A stretch of 64,000 nucleotides of DNA from Pseudogemmobacter lacusdianii (lineage in GTDB: Bacteria; Pseudomonadota; Alphaproteobacteria; Rhodobacterales; Rhodobacteraceae). Where the stretch lies: the NCBI RefSeq assembly GCF_030848395.1, contig NZ_JAVDBT010000011.1, positions 1-64,000 of the forward strand, given 5' to 3'. A program made the position numbers and the translations under genes. Under the pieces are notes generated by a model. That model saw only the letters and a program-made list of their open reading frames with translations. It was not told the DNA's origin and searched no databases. Shown here one piece after another: positions 1-8,297 of this stretch; position 1 is the stretch's first letter; each line of letters begins with the position of its first letter.

Positions 1-114
1 TTGTCTAGCGCTCGGATACAGGCGATCTTCACCTCAAACGACACGCCACTTGGGGAATGCAGGCTCCTGGTCCGAACGAGATAGGCTTGATCTGAGTTTG
101 ATATTCGAGGCACG

Positions 115-1221
115 ATGCGGTTTACCATTTCCAGATCTGCGCACTTTCTTGCCGCGACGGTTCTCCTTGGCCTAAGTGCACCCGCATCAGCGATGCAGGA
201 TTGTTCAAGCACCAAACTGGAAGCGGGTCCGAATTTCATGACAGGTCCCGATTGCACGATCAGCTGGATCGAGCATGGGCGGCTCAATACGTTGATCTGG
301 CGGCCGGTGCAGGACGATTTCCAAGAGGCTTCGCTGGAGATTGTCGGCGATCGCCCTGTGCTGACGGCCAGCGGCCTGCCTGAGCTGATTGATGTCGATC
401 AAGATGGCTGGCTGGACCTTGTGACATTCACCCCGGTCGGGATGGTGAATGGGACCTTCGGGGTCTCGTTGCGGGGAGCGAATGGCGGGTCCTTCACTGC
501 CGCACAACAGATCTACGGTCACACGCTGTCGCGCGATCGCGATGGCTATATCGTAGCCGCCAGTCGCAATGGGCCCGGGCAGCTCTATCAGCTCTACATG
601 ATCGACGCTGGAGCCTTTGTCTTCCAAGTCGAGATCGACCCTTTCGCTGCGGCGGCGCCGGGCAGCGTAGATGCCTTTACCTGCTACATCAATTCCGCTC
701 GAAACGGCGGCGTGCCTCAGCCATTGCCGAGCGGGAAGGTTCCGGAAGACAAAGCAGTGCTGGAGCATTACTGCGATCCATCAGCCAATGAGCCGCGCCG
801 CGATGTCGATATCACCGTCCATGCCGCGAGCCCAAGCTATACTCCGACGGACACGGTCTTCTATTGTCGCTTGGAGGGCGGCACTCATGCGGTGTCGATC
901 AGCCAAACACCGAAGGGCATGCGTTATGCCTACGGCTATCTCAACGCAAAGCCCGAACTGATCCTGGAGCAGACCCACGAGGATACTGGCCTCGTGACGG
1001 AGGGGGGCGGCAACGCTGCACGCGTAAGTGCCATCACCTTTGGCAGCGGCCCATTCCTCTACATGGCCGGAACCAGATTGGACCCCAGCTCTGGCATTGC
1101 GCAGCCTGGGCTCACCGTGGTTCGGGCCGGCATAGCTGTTCCGATCTTCGACAAGGATTGTCTGCCAGAGCACAGCTACGATGGTCTTGCGGCCTTTTAT
1201 CAGGACTTTAACGGCGGGTGA
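115..1221 (+). CDS. Secreted protein with FG-GAP/VCBS-like repeat, unknown function
   Basis: The 368-residue product opens with a clear Sec signal peptide (basic MRFTISRS, then a hydrophobic run ending APASA before MQDC), so it should be exported. Around residues 95-105 it has DVDQDGWLDL, a DxDxDG calcium-loop pattern as in FG-GAP/VCBS beta-propeller repeats. Only one such repeat is clear, and no catalytic motif is visible. Several cysteines in the mature part suggest periplasmic disulfides. It stands alone, with a decayed region downstream. Being exported and FG-GAP-like is well supported; any role is unknown. Confidence 0.7.
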   Translation: MRFTISRSAHFLAATVLLGLSAPASAMQDCSSTKLEAGPNFMTGPDCTISWIEHGRLNTLIWRPVQDDFQEASLEIVGDRPVLTASGLPELIDVDQDGWLDLVTFTPVGMVNGTFGVSLRGANGGSFTAAQQIYGHTLSRDRDGYIVAASRNGPGQLYQLYMIDAGAFVFQVEIDPFAAAAPGSVDAFTCYINSARNGGVPQPLPSGKVPEDKAVLEHYCDPSANEPRRDVDITVHAASPSYTPTDTVFYCRLEGGTHAVSISQTPKGMRYAYGYLNAKPELILEQTHEDTGLVTEGGGNAARVSAITFGSGPFLYMAGTRLDPSSGIAQPGLTVVRAGIAVPIFDKDCLPEHSYDGLAAFYQDFNGG

Positions 1222-1370
1222 TACTCTTTGGCGGGGAACTTCTGCACAAATCTATGTTGTTTCAGTGTCTTGCCTGATCGTGCTACGCTGTTTGCATGAG
1301 CTGCTCATCCAAACCCCGCTAGAAGACCAGTAACTGGCGTGCCTATAATCAAGCGCTGAAGCAACATGAC

Positions 1371-1814
1371 TCACTGACCTGTCCGATGCCACCATTCCCC
1401 AAACAGGTTGAGCATGACGCTCATTCGATAAAACCAGGCGATGTTTTTCGATTTAAGCCTTTGGTTAAAAAGGGGTGAAACCTCGTCGATCAGCACATCG
1501 GCGCTGGCTTCCGACACAACGCAGGGGACCGGTGCGATTTTGGCGAGACGCTTTTGCTTGACCAGCAATTCCAGTGCCCGGAAACGGCGACCGCCGGCGG
1601 GCACCTCGAATATGCCGGTTTCCTTGCCCTCGGCATCCACGACCGGGCGGACATGCAGGGACTGGATCAGGCCGCGACGGGCGATGGATTCGGCCAGTTC
1701 CTCAACAGAGATGCCGGCCTTGACGCGCCGGACGTTGAACTGGCTGAGGACCAGCTTGTTGAAAGGAATGTCGCGTGAGGACGACAGGGTGATCTTCTGA
1801 ACGGCAGTGGCCAT
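1371..1814 (-). pseudogene. ParB N-terminal fragment fused to a WGR-like tail
   Basis: Residues 1-115 match the N-terminal domain of large plasmid ParB/RepB-type proteins (VLSQFNVRR, then VPAGGRRFRALE, the ParB box around a GxRR core). The frame then changes character: the last ~26 residues (SKNIAWFYRMSVMLNLFGEW) resemble the start of the WGR-domain protein at 42,377 (AKNIARFYRMAVMPNLFGEW), and the two DNA stretches are also nearly identical. The ParB helix-turn-helix and C-terminal regions are missing, while a ParB C-terminal scrap lies at 5,008. This looks like a rearranged remnant, probably not a working partition protein. Confidence 0.75.
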
Positions 1815-1839
1815 GTCAGTGACTCCATGACGGACGCCG

Positions 1840-2632
1840 GTGAGCCTCTCTCTCCGGCTATCAGCCCGTCACGAAGCGAAGCGCCGCCCTCTTCCTCTGA
1901 AGAGAGCGACGCCAGCCGCAGAACCTGAAACCCGGAAATCAGGCACTCCGGTTTTCTGTATCGGCGGATGTACGGGAAAAGCTCGCTCAGACGAAAAGCA
2001 GTTTTTTGCTGTGGATCATAATGGGAACACCATACTCCACCTCGCAGCCGAGAATGCAGCCGATCCGTTGGTTATCGACCAGATCCTAAAGTCTGCGGAG
2101 ACCCCTAAATTACTTGTAGAAAAACGAAACTCTTCCGGAAATACTCCCCTGCATCTTGTCGCTGAGACAGGAGAATCCGCTGAAGTTCTGCTGCAACTTC
2201 TCGCCTGGGGCGCCAATCCGAACACGCTTGCCAGCCCGACGGACAATTGGGTCGGTAAGAAGCGCGGCCTCACTCCCCTTCATATGGCCGCAACCCGGAA
2301 GGATGATCTCCGCGAAGACATGATCTTGGCGCTACTCGCCTTCGGGGCGGACACGATGGTTAAAGACACTAAGGAGGGCTGGACTGCTCTGCATCGCGCA
2401 CTCCTGGATCCAAACCCAACTGTTCTGCTTATGCTACTTGAAGGTCAGTTCCAGCAAGAGAACCTGATTGACAGGGCAGGATCGCGCTTATGCCAAATGT
2501 GTCTCTGATCGCATCGCAACCAAAGACCTCAACCCACCCAGCTGTGCCGGTTACGATCCTGCCTTACCTGTAATCGAAGACACTCCGGAAGAACCAGGCG
2601 CGCCGAGCGCCCTGCTCCCGAGGATCGAATAA
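1840..2632 (+). pseudogene. Ankyrin-repeat protein, frameshifted near its 3' end
   Basis: Residues 60-205 hold four ankyrin units with the TPLHLAA signature (NGNTILHLAAENA, GNTPLHLVAETG, GLTPLHMAATRK, GWTALHRALLDP). The first frame stops at 2,508, but another frame continues sensibly from about 2,477 to 2,632 (QDRAYAKCVSDRIATKDLNP, ending LLPRIE). Removing one G from the GGG at 2,474-2,476 joins the two. The only in-frame start is GTG at 1,840, and the first ~55 residues are low-complexity, so the true 5' end may be lost in the junction with the ParB scrap. Ankyrin proteins bind other proteins; the partner is unknown. Confidence 0.6.
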
Positions 2633-2830
2633 GGGGCGCAAAGCTGAAGGTTTAAAGCCTCGCTCGGAGCACTACTGCGCAGCCTGAGCTAGTATGCGCC
2701 CCATTTTCTCGTCAGTCGGAGATGTTAGAGGCGATCCCGAGCTCTGGAATACACCATTCCGGTGATGTGGCCGACGAGGCCGACGAGGCCGCTTTCCGGG
2801 CGCTGGTTGCGGAGAGCGCAGAACACCAGC

Positions 2831-3090
2831 GTGAACGGGCGGCGGGAGATCGTCTCTCGGGTCCATACGCCATGGGGCCATCGCAGGGCGCGTCAGTCTA
2901 TGATGAAGGTGTGCTTTGCCATTCCACCGCCGGGCATGGCGGATTCCAGCTTGCGCCAGAGCAGCATGCCCGTGTGCATCCGCTGCTGCGTTCCTCCTCG
3001 GGGTTTTACGAGGAGGACGCTGAATGGGCGGCGGTCGCGCTGGCGTTCCCGGAACTGTTCACAGCCTATGCTGTCACGCAAAGCTTCTGA
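2831..3090 (+). pseudogene. DUF7007-type plasmid protein fragment, frameshifted
   Basis: Two overlapping frames together give a family-like segment: REIVSRVHTPWG in one, then PSQGASVYDEGVLCHSTAGH and FYEEDAEWAAVALAFPELFT in the other. They join if one G is added to the GGGG at 2,874-2,877. The pattern TPWGPSQGA, HSTAGHGG, WYEED.AWA is what I know from DUF7007 proteins, which sit beside large ParB proteins on rhodobacterial plasmids. The C-terminus ends abruptly after ELFTAYAVTQSF. Its position among ParB scraps supports decay of a once-intact ParB/DUF7007 locus. Confidence 0.55.
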
Positions 3091-3249
3091 GCCTTCCAAC
3101 CCTGTGTCTCGGGCCGCCCGTTCGCGTTTCAAGAGAGGATCTTTCGCCTCTAACGCGATGAAAGCGCACGGTTTAACCCATTCGGGTTATTCATCGGCCC
3201 GGCGGGGCCGCCTAGAGCGAAGGGGTTAACAAACCCAAGGACCAGTCCC

Positions 3250-4035
3250 TTGCCAGTTCCAGCCCCATTCGCCCGTCTTTTCGGTTCTGCCGCTTTCGTC
3301 CTTTGCTTTGCGCCTTCGGCCTTCGCAGGCGGCCTCGGCGACGTCGTCGTGACGCCCCCGCCCGAGGCGCCGCGCGCCGCCCCGAGCTTCACGCCCGGCT
3401 GGGGCGGTGCCGTTCTGGGCATCGGGGTCGGCACCAGCAAGGCGCGCATCTCGTCGGAAAATGCGCCCGAGGCGCCCAACGTGGAGGAACCCTCGATAAC
3501 GATCCAAAGCCTGCCGTCCATTACGGACGAGATGCCCGTCCAGATCATGGCGGCCGTACAGGATTTCTCGTCGCTCGCCGCCGATGAGAGCGCCACGACC
3601 CTGACCCTGCGCGCCGGCTACAATTGGCAGTTCGGCCGCATCGTCGCCGGTGTGATGGGCGAATATACCTCGGCGGTCGACGCGTTCGGCGTCGCGACCA
3701 GCGACGGCTCGCCCGCCGAACTCGGGATCGCCGCGCAGAAGACGCTCTCGCTCCGCCTCGGGTACGACATGGGCCGCTTCATGCCCTATGCCATTGCCGG
3801 CCGCTCGTGGAGCGAGGCGGAGCTGACGCGTCTCGGCTTCGACGATGCGAGCACCTCGGTCTCCGGCACCACGCTCGGCCTCGGCGGCGCCTACCGTCTG
3901 GCCGATCACTTGAGCGTCTTCGCCGAGGCGACCGAGACGCGCTACGACGATTTCACCTTCGACGGCTTCACCGAGCCGACCTCGGTCTCGGCCAAGGTGC
4001 AACGCATCAGCCTCGGCCTCGATTACCGCTTCTAA
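3250..4035 (+). CDS. Outer-membrane beta-barrel protein
   Basis: The 261-residue product has a signal peptide (hydrophobic core FGSAAFVLCFAPSAFA) and ends in LGLDYRF, the terminal Phe expected for Bam-dependent barrel insertion. Alternating strands from residue ~115 onward (LTLRAGYNWQFGRIVAGVMG, LSLRLGYDMGRFMPYAIAGR, TLGLGGAYRLADHLSVFAEA) match the small OmpA/Opa-like porin fold common in alphaproteobacteria. The start is TTG with AAGG eight bases upstream; no in-frame ATG is present. A terminator follows at 4,068. Likely a surface structural or adhesion protein; substrate unknown. Confidence 0.8.
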   Translation: MPVPAPFARLFGSAAFVLCFAPSAFAGGLGDVVVTPPPEAPRAAPSFTPGWGGAVLGIGVGTSKARISSENAPEAPNVEEPSITIQSLPSITDEMPVQIMAAVQDFSSLAADESATTLTLRAGYNWQFGRIVAGVMGEYTSAVDAFGVATSDGSPAELGIAAQKTLSLRLGYDMGRFMPYAIAGRSWSEAELTRLGFDDASTSVSGTTLGLGGAYRLADHLSVFAEATETRYDDFTFDGFTEPTSVSAKVQRISLGLDYRF

Positions 4036-4067
4036 GTCTCCTCCCGCCTGCCGATGCAGGTCCCTTG

Positions 4068-4110
4068 CGGCAGCCGAGGATGCCCCTCCCCTCGGCTGCC
4101 GTCTTCGTTT
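4068..4110 (+). terminator. Rho-independent terminator after the barrel gene
   Basis: A perfect 12-bp stem (CGGCAGCCGAGG at 4,068-4,079 and its complement at 4,090-4,101) with a 10-base loop is followed by TCTTCGTTT. It ends the barrel transcript before the LysR gene. Confidence 0.8.
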
Positions 4111-4141
4111 AGGGATCGCGCAGGTCAGACGGGGGGCTGCG

Positions 4142-5011
4142 ATGTCGGACACAGGGTTGCGAGATCTCGACATCGACACCGCGCTGGACCTCAAGCTGAT
4201 GAAAGTGACGCTGCTCTTGCTCAAGGAGCGGTCGGTCACCCGCGTCGCGGGGCAATTGGCACAAAGCCAGCCGGCCGTCGCGGCGCTACTCAAACGCGCG
4301 CGGCAGGTGTTCGGCGATCCGCTTCTGGTGCGCGACGGCCAGCACATGGTGCTGACGACGCGCGGCGAAGAAATCTACCGCCAGCTCGAGCGCGCCATCG
4401 CGCCGCTTCTGGCCGCCATCAGCGACGGCGGAGCCTTCGAACCCTCCCTGTCGCAAAAACGCTTCCAAGTCTCGATCCTCAGCGCTTTCGCCGAATATCT
4501 CGTTCCCGACATCTGCCAGCGGCTGGCCCGCGAGGCGCCGCAGGCCAGCATCGTCTTCTCGACGCCGCGCTCGACCGAGCACATCACGCGCGACCTCGGC
4601 TCGGGGCAGTTGGACCTCGTCATCGGAAACAGCCCCGAACCGCCCGGCCATCTGCGCTTCGCGGCTCACTGTTCGCATCCGTTCGGCTGCCTGATGCGGG
4701 CCGACCACCCGCTCGCGGCCGAGCCCCTGACCACCGAGCGCTATCTTTCGGCCAAACATATTGCGCCGGATTCAAGTTCCGAGATGAACCTTGGGCCGGT
4801 GAAGGGCCGTCTGTCGCAACTCGGCCTGCGCCGCGAGGTCAGCATCAAGGTGGCTGACTTCCACCATGTGCCGGCGATTCTCGCGCAGACGGACGTCATT
4901 TTCACCAGCGCCGCGCCCTATGTGCAGGACCTCACGCGGCAAAGCGGCGGTCGGTTGGTCGCGCGCGAGGCACCCGCCGTTCTCAAGAAGATGGACCTCT
5001 ACGGCTGGTGA
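4142..5011 (+). CDS. LysR-family regulator, 3' end lost
   Basis: Residues 15-75 form a LysR winged helix-turn-helix (KLMKVTLLLLKERSVTRVAG, AQSQPAVAALLKRARQVFGD, then LLVRDGQHMVLTTRGEE). A periplasmic-binding-like effector domain follows (residues ~95-285). The protein stops right after AVLKKMDLYGW, where relatives continue for roughly 25-30 residues (a W-H-x-R-x-x-D-P segment). At that point the DNA switches to a ParB C-terminal scrap (from 5,008), so the 3' end was replaced by recombination. DNA binding could survive; effector-dependent folding is doubtful. No adjacent divergent target gene is visible. Confidence 0.75.
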   Translation: MSDTGLRDLDIDTALDLKLMKVTLLLLKERSVTRVAGQLAQSQPAVAALLKRARQVFGDPLLVRDGQHMVLTTRGEEIYRQLERAIAPLLAAISDGGAFEPSLSQKRFQVSILSAFAEYLVPDICQRLAREAPQASIVFSTPRSTEHITRDLGSGQLDLVIGNSPEPPGHLRFAAHCSHPFGCLMRADHPLAAEPLTTERYLSAKHIAPDSSSEMNLGPVKGRLSQLGLRREVSIKVADFHHVPAILAQTDVIFTSAAPYVQDLTRQSGGRLVAREAPAVLKKMDLYGW

Positions 5012-5139
5012 TCGAACTGACGGCGCATCGAACCCTCGCGCTGCGCGATGCCGTGGCCAACAACCCGCGCATCGCGATGACGGCGCTGCTGCACCGCCTG
5101 GTGCTCGACTGCTTCGGGATCCGCAGCTCGGGCAATGCG
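5008..5139 (+). pseudogene. ParB C-terminal fragment
   Basis: One frame gives IELTAHRTLALRDAVANNPR then IAMTALLHRLVLDCFG, the conserved tail of large rhodobacterial plasmid ParB proteins. It has no start context and ends where the RsuA remnant on the opposite strand begins (about 5,140). It complements the N-terminal ParB scrap at 1,371-1,814, which lies on the other strand, so the original parB was split and partly inverted. Confidence 0.65.
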
Positions 5140-5140
5140 C

Positions 5141-5495
5141 TGCCAGATGTTTCCTTGTCGAGCCTGCCGACCGTCGAAATCGCCGGATCCCGCCGCCGCC
5201 AGCGGGTCGGGAGCAGATCGTAAACCAGTGGCCCGGCATCGCTGTGCGAGCATGTCACCCCGGCGGGCTTGTTCAGGAGGATCACCAGTCCTGCAACGGG
5301 ATCAAGCTGTTCCCCGCCCACGGTCATGCGCCTGGGCAGCTCCGCCGTGACCGCAATACGCCGCGTCACGTCATTGACCTTCTCGCCGTCCAATATGATG
5401 CGGCCCGCTTGCGCCAGCCCGCCGATCTCGCGGCGCGATCCATAGCCCATCGAGGACAGCAACTTGTCGATACGGGCGTTTACCGCTTTCGACAT
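5141..5495 (-). pseudogene. RsuA/RluE-type pseudouridine synthase, 3'-truncated
   Basis: Starting at the ATG at 5,495, the frame encodes an S4 RNA-binding domain (ARIDKLLSSMGYGSRREI, then AGRIILDGEKV) and the beginning of the synthase domain (VILLNKPAGVTCSHSD, then GRLDKETSG with the catalytic Asp). After SG, about residue 118, the sequence becomes the complement of the ParB scrap and homology ends, so most of the catalytic domain is missing. Intact relatives are about 180-240 residues and modify a uridine in 16S or 23S rRNA. This copy should be inactive. Confidence 0.7.
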
Positions 5496-5541
5496 GACGC
5501 AGCCCTCCGATCTGGTTTGATGGTGCGTGGGATGCGGTTCG

Positions 5542-6414
5542 TCATGCCGTCCCCTCAACCAATGGCTTCAGGCTTATGCCCTTCTCACGCAGGGCCGCGT
5601 CGATCCGGCTGAATACCTCGTTGCGGCAGGCCATCTCGCGGTCATGCTGGGGAACCCAGTATTTCACGCGATAGGTGATGCCCTGAGGCCCGAACATCGC
5701 CACCTGTACTTCAGGCGATTTGCCGGTGGCGATGGTCTCCGCGCTGACAAGCGCTTCCGTTATCAGTGTCCGTGCCTCTGCGACTGGAAGCGTGGCCGGG
5801 AGTGTCAGTTCGGCATGGTCGCGATACTCTGGCCGAGGGGCGCTGTAGTTTGTGATCCTCTGGCGGGAAATCTGGCTGTTGGGCAGGATCACATGGGTGC
5901 TGTCGCGGGTAATCAGCCTTGTGCTGCGCCAGCCGATCTCCTGAACCCGACCCTGCGCCAGCCCATCGATCGCAACCCAGTCGCCGATGCGGAACGGTGC
6001 CTCGAGCCCAAGCGCGAGGCCCGAGAATGTGTCGGCGACCACATTGCGAATGGCAAATCCCAGCACCGCCAGCAGAAGGCCGGAGCCGGTCAGGATCCCC
6101 GACAGGTCCTGGCGGAAGAACAGCGACAGGCTGGCCAGCGTGGCTGCGGCAAAGAGGGCGAGGCGAAGCAGGTCCAGCGCGACTTTCGGCACGGGGCGTC
6201 TGCCCTTCCGTCGTCGTGTCAGGCGCGCGGAGGAAATGGCATGCAGAAGATGCGCGCCAAGGAACAATACGCCCGAAAGCGCGGTGTTGCGCAACGGCTC
6301 CCACCATGCCGCGCCACCCTCGACCATGGCAGGCAGGGCTTCGCCGAAAAGCGCGAACAACAGCAGTGCCAGCAATGCTCCGATCTGATTTTTAGGGATG
6401 TCGGGCCAGATCAT
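5542..6414 (-). CDS. MscS-family mechanosensitive channel
   Basis: This 290-residue protein has three hydrophobic segments near the N-terminus (ALLALLLFALFGEALPAM, LSGVLFLGAHLLHAI, LLRLALFAAATLASLSLFF), then the MscS pore helix and beta domain (GLLLAVLGFAIRNVVADTFS, LEAPFRIGDWVAIDG, VILPNSQI). MscS channels sit in the inner membrane and release solutes under hypo-osmotic stress. I place the start at 6,414 because this ATG overlaps the stop of the upstream zinc-ribbon gene (ATGA), implying translational coupling. A longer in-frame extension to 6,561 lies over that gene and looks non-coding. Confidence 0.85.
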   Translation of the reverse strand: MIWPDIPKNQIGALLALLLFALFGEALPAMVEGGAAWWEPLRNTALSGVLFLGAHLLHAISSARLTRRRKGRRPVPKVALDLLRLALFAAATLASLSLFFRQDLSGILTGSGLLLAVLGFAIRNVVADTFSGLALGLEAPFRIGDWVAIDGLAQGRVQEIGWRSTRLITRDSTHVILPNSQISRQRITNYSAPRPEYRDHAELTLPATLPVAEARTLITEALVSAETIATGKSPEVQVAMFGPQGITYRVKYWVPQHDREMACRNEVFSRIDAALREKGISLKPLVEGTA

Positions 6415-6587
6415 TCGCCGTCTCGGTGCATCGGCCGCCTGCGCATCTCTGGTTTGGGGCGCGTTCGCGTCTGATCCAGAGGCATGCGCGAAAACGGATT
6501 CAGGCAGATCGGGCAGCGGTGTGCTGCGGCGCGTGGGACTTCCTCGCCGCAGGCATGGCACTGGGCGGGCAAGAGATTACGATACAT
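6411..6587 (-). CDS. Small zinc-ribbon protein coupled to the MscS gene
   Basis: A 58-residue product with two CxxC knuckles (C10-x2-C13 and C25-x2-C28; QCHACGEEVP and HRCPICLNPF), expected to bind one zinc ion, and a basic tail. An AGGA ribosome site precedes the ATG by about 10 bases. Its TGA overlaps the MscS start by four bases, so the two are probably made together. The family is not known to me; it could be a rubredoxin-like or RNA/DNA-contacting ribbon. Reality of the gene is supported by the ribosome site and overlap. Confidence 0.6.
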   Translation of the reverse strand: MYRNLLPAQCHACGEEVPRAAAHRCPICLNPFSRMPLDQTRTRPKPEMRRRPMHRDGE

Positions 6588-6979
6588 GGGACTATCCTTT
6601 TGGCGGGACATTGAAACAGGGCATCCTCCCCGGTCCCTGTCGCCCGCCGAAAGGCAGGGGCTAACAGGGCCGGGGCGGGACATGCGCCTGTTCGGCGCGC
6701 AGGATCGCTGGCATGGGACGTGACCTGTTCATGGAGAAACCTTCATCAGGGGGCACCGCGTGGCAGAGCCTGAGTGTGATATGGATCTTTATAAAAATAT
6801 TTCAATAGGTTGGCTTCTGTCGTGTCCGCGACGTTCGGCCTTCTGCCGGAGAGGCTTTTCGGGGCGGAAAGATCAAGAGCCAGCAACAACAGCGGCTTTC
6901 TCCGGCCGCGTTGCCTGTTTCACCGTGATCGGTTTGTCGTAAAAGACGGCAGGATGATTTTTCTCGACAGGGGCTCAGC
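6588..6979. other. Intergenic region between divergent genes
   Basis: This 390-bp stretch separates the minus-strand zinc-ribbon/MscS pair from the plus-strand YecA gene and must carry both promoters. An AT-rich patch near 6,780-6,810 (TTTATAAAAATATTTCAATA) is the most promoter-like part. I see no convincing gene or repeat. Confidence 0.4.
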
Positions 6980-7690
6980 ATGACGATTGCACTTTGGCAT
7001 AGCGATGAAGACCTTGATCGCCTCGACGCGGTGCTTTCGGCGCTGCCCGAAGACAACGATCCGATGATCCTTGCCGAATTCGATGGCTTTTGTGCGGGTC
7101 TCATCACTTGTCCGGAAATGATTTCGCCGTCTGTCTGGCTTGCCAAGGTCTGGGGGACTGGCGGCCCGCCGGAGTTCGGCAGCGCCGAAGAGCTTCAGGC
7201 GGCTCTCGATCTCATCATGGCGCATTACAACCGCGTTGCCGGAATGCTGATGATCCCGGGGGAGTATTTCCCTGTCCTCGACGAGGATCAGCGCAACGGG
7301 GACATCATCTGGGAGTTCTGGATGATGGGTTTCGTCGCGGCGATGCGACTGCGGCCTGACGCCTGGGATCTGATTGAGGACAGCAAGGACCGGCGGGCGA
7401 AGAAGGCGCTGGATCTCGCAGGCAAACTCTCGCGTATCTCGACCGGGTTCGCCGAAGGGAAAGGCTGGAAGGCTACGAAATTGTCGCGCGAGGCCCATGA
7501 TCTGATCCCCGATATGGTCGAGGATCTGAACGCCTTCGCCAAGGCGCATACGGCTAAATCCATGCCCGGTCTGCCGCTGGCCGCCAATCTGACTGCTGCG
7601 CCCTCAGCTGCATCGAAGCCCGGTCGCAATGATGCGTGCAGCTGCGGTTCAGGGCGCAAGTACAAGAAATGCTGCGGCGCTGTTCACTGA
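6980..7690 (+). CDS. YecA/UPF0149-family protein with SEC-C zinc motif
   Basis: The 236-residue protein has an all-helical UPF0149-like body (LDRLDAVLSALPEDNDPMI, EFDGFCAGLITCPEMI, EYFPVLDEDQ) and ends in a SEC-C motif (NDACSCGSGRKYKKCCG), the CxC-x8-CC zinc site also found at the end of SecA. YecA proteins bind metal through this tail and may touch SecA or ribosomes; the actual role is not settled. The gene ends two bases before the convergent parE stop. Confident at family level. Confidence 0.85.
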   Translation: MTIALWHSDEDLDRLDAVLSALPEDNDPMILAEFDGFCAGLITCPEMISPSVWLAKVWGTGGPPEFGSAEELQAALDLIMAHYNRVAGMLMIPGEYFPVLDEDQRNGDIIWEFWMMGFVAAMRLRPDAWDLIEDSKDRRAKKALDLAGKLSRISTGFAEGKGWKATKLSREAHDLIPDMVEDLNAFAKAHTAKSMPGLPLAANLTAAPSAASKPGRNDACSCGSGRKYKKCCGAVH

Positions 7691-7692
7691 TC

Positions 7693-7992
7693 TCAGCCTT
7701 GCGGGAACAGGATCGCGTCAACGTCCATCGCGCCGTTCACGACATGAAGCACTGTCACCTGATCCCCGCGGATCTGGTAGAAGATCAGGTAGCGGCCATG
7801 AACGCGGCGCCGGATGCTTTGCGTCTCATAGCGTGGGACAATCGGCCAGGCCTCGGGGAACTCGGCGAGTTCCATGCAGCTTCGGCCGAGTTCACGCACG
7901 AAGCTGATAGCGCGTGCGGGATTGTCGCGTGCGATGTAGTCGCCGATGACTTCCAGATCCGCTTCGGCCTCTGCGGTGATCTCGACGATCAT
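7693..7992 (-). CDS. parE: ParE/RelE-superfamily toxin
   Basis: A 99-residue protein with the compact ParE fold: an N-terminal helix pair (EAEADLEVIGDYIARDNPAR), then strands RYLIFYQIRGDQVTVLHVVN. ParE toxins poison DNA gyrase, whereas RelE relatives cut mRNA; sequence alone does not fully separate them, but the ParD-like partner favours ParE. It is encoded after the antitoxin with a 4-base ATGA overlap. Such modules stabilise plasmids by post-segregational killing. Confidence 0.88.
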   Translation of the reverse strand: MIVEITAEAEADLEVIGDYIARDNPARAISFVRELGRSCMELAEFPEAWPIVPRYETQSIRRRVHGRYLIFYQIRGDQVTVLHVVNGAMDVDAILFPQG

Positions 7993-8246
7993 TTCGCAGG
8001 TTTGCCCATCGCCTGATACTTGGCCTCAAGCCGCGCGAATACGTCGCCGGCCGGTTTGACCCGCCCGGCATCAGCATCTGCAAGCCCCCTGGCCAGGGCC
8101 TGATCCAGGACAGCAAGGCGGGCTTCTCGCTCCTGGATCAGGCGGATGCCTTCGCGCAGGACCTCGCTCTTGGAATTGTAACGGCCGGTTTCGACCAGCT
8201 TTGTCACAAAGCTCTCCAGCTGTGTTCCCAGATCGGCACTGATCAT
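7989..8246 (-). CDS. parD: ParD-type ribbon-helix-helix antitoxin
   Basis: The ATG at 8,246 gives 85 residues beginning MISADLGTQLESFVTKLVET then GRYNSKSEVLREGIRLIQERE, the classical ParD/CopG ribbon-helix-helix. The C-terminal half (LDQALARGLADADAGRVKPA) is the flexible toxin-binding part. A longer frame reaches 8,489, but its extra N-terminus is not ParD-like. The gene comes first in the operon and overlaps parE, and ParD usually represses its own promoter through a palindrome such as that at 8,287. Confidence 0.88.
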   Translation of the reverse strand: MISADLGTQLESFVTKLVETGRYNSKSEVLREGIRLIQEREARLAVLDQALARGLADADAGRVKPAGDVFARLEAKYQAMGKPAK

Positions 8247-8286
8247 CGCGGCCTCCGCTATTGCTGGTTTCACAATGCCACGCTTA

Positions 8287-8297
8287 ATAACTGTTAT
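8287..8297 (-). promoter_or_regulatory. Candidate parDE operator
   Basis: ATAAC-T-GTTAT is a perfect 5-bp inverted repeat about 40 bases upstream of the parD start, in a locally AT-rich patch. Its position fits autorepression by ParD. Inferred from symmetry and location only. Confidence 0.45.
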
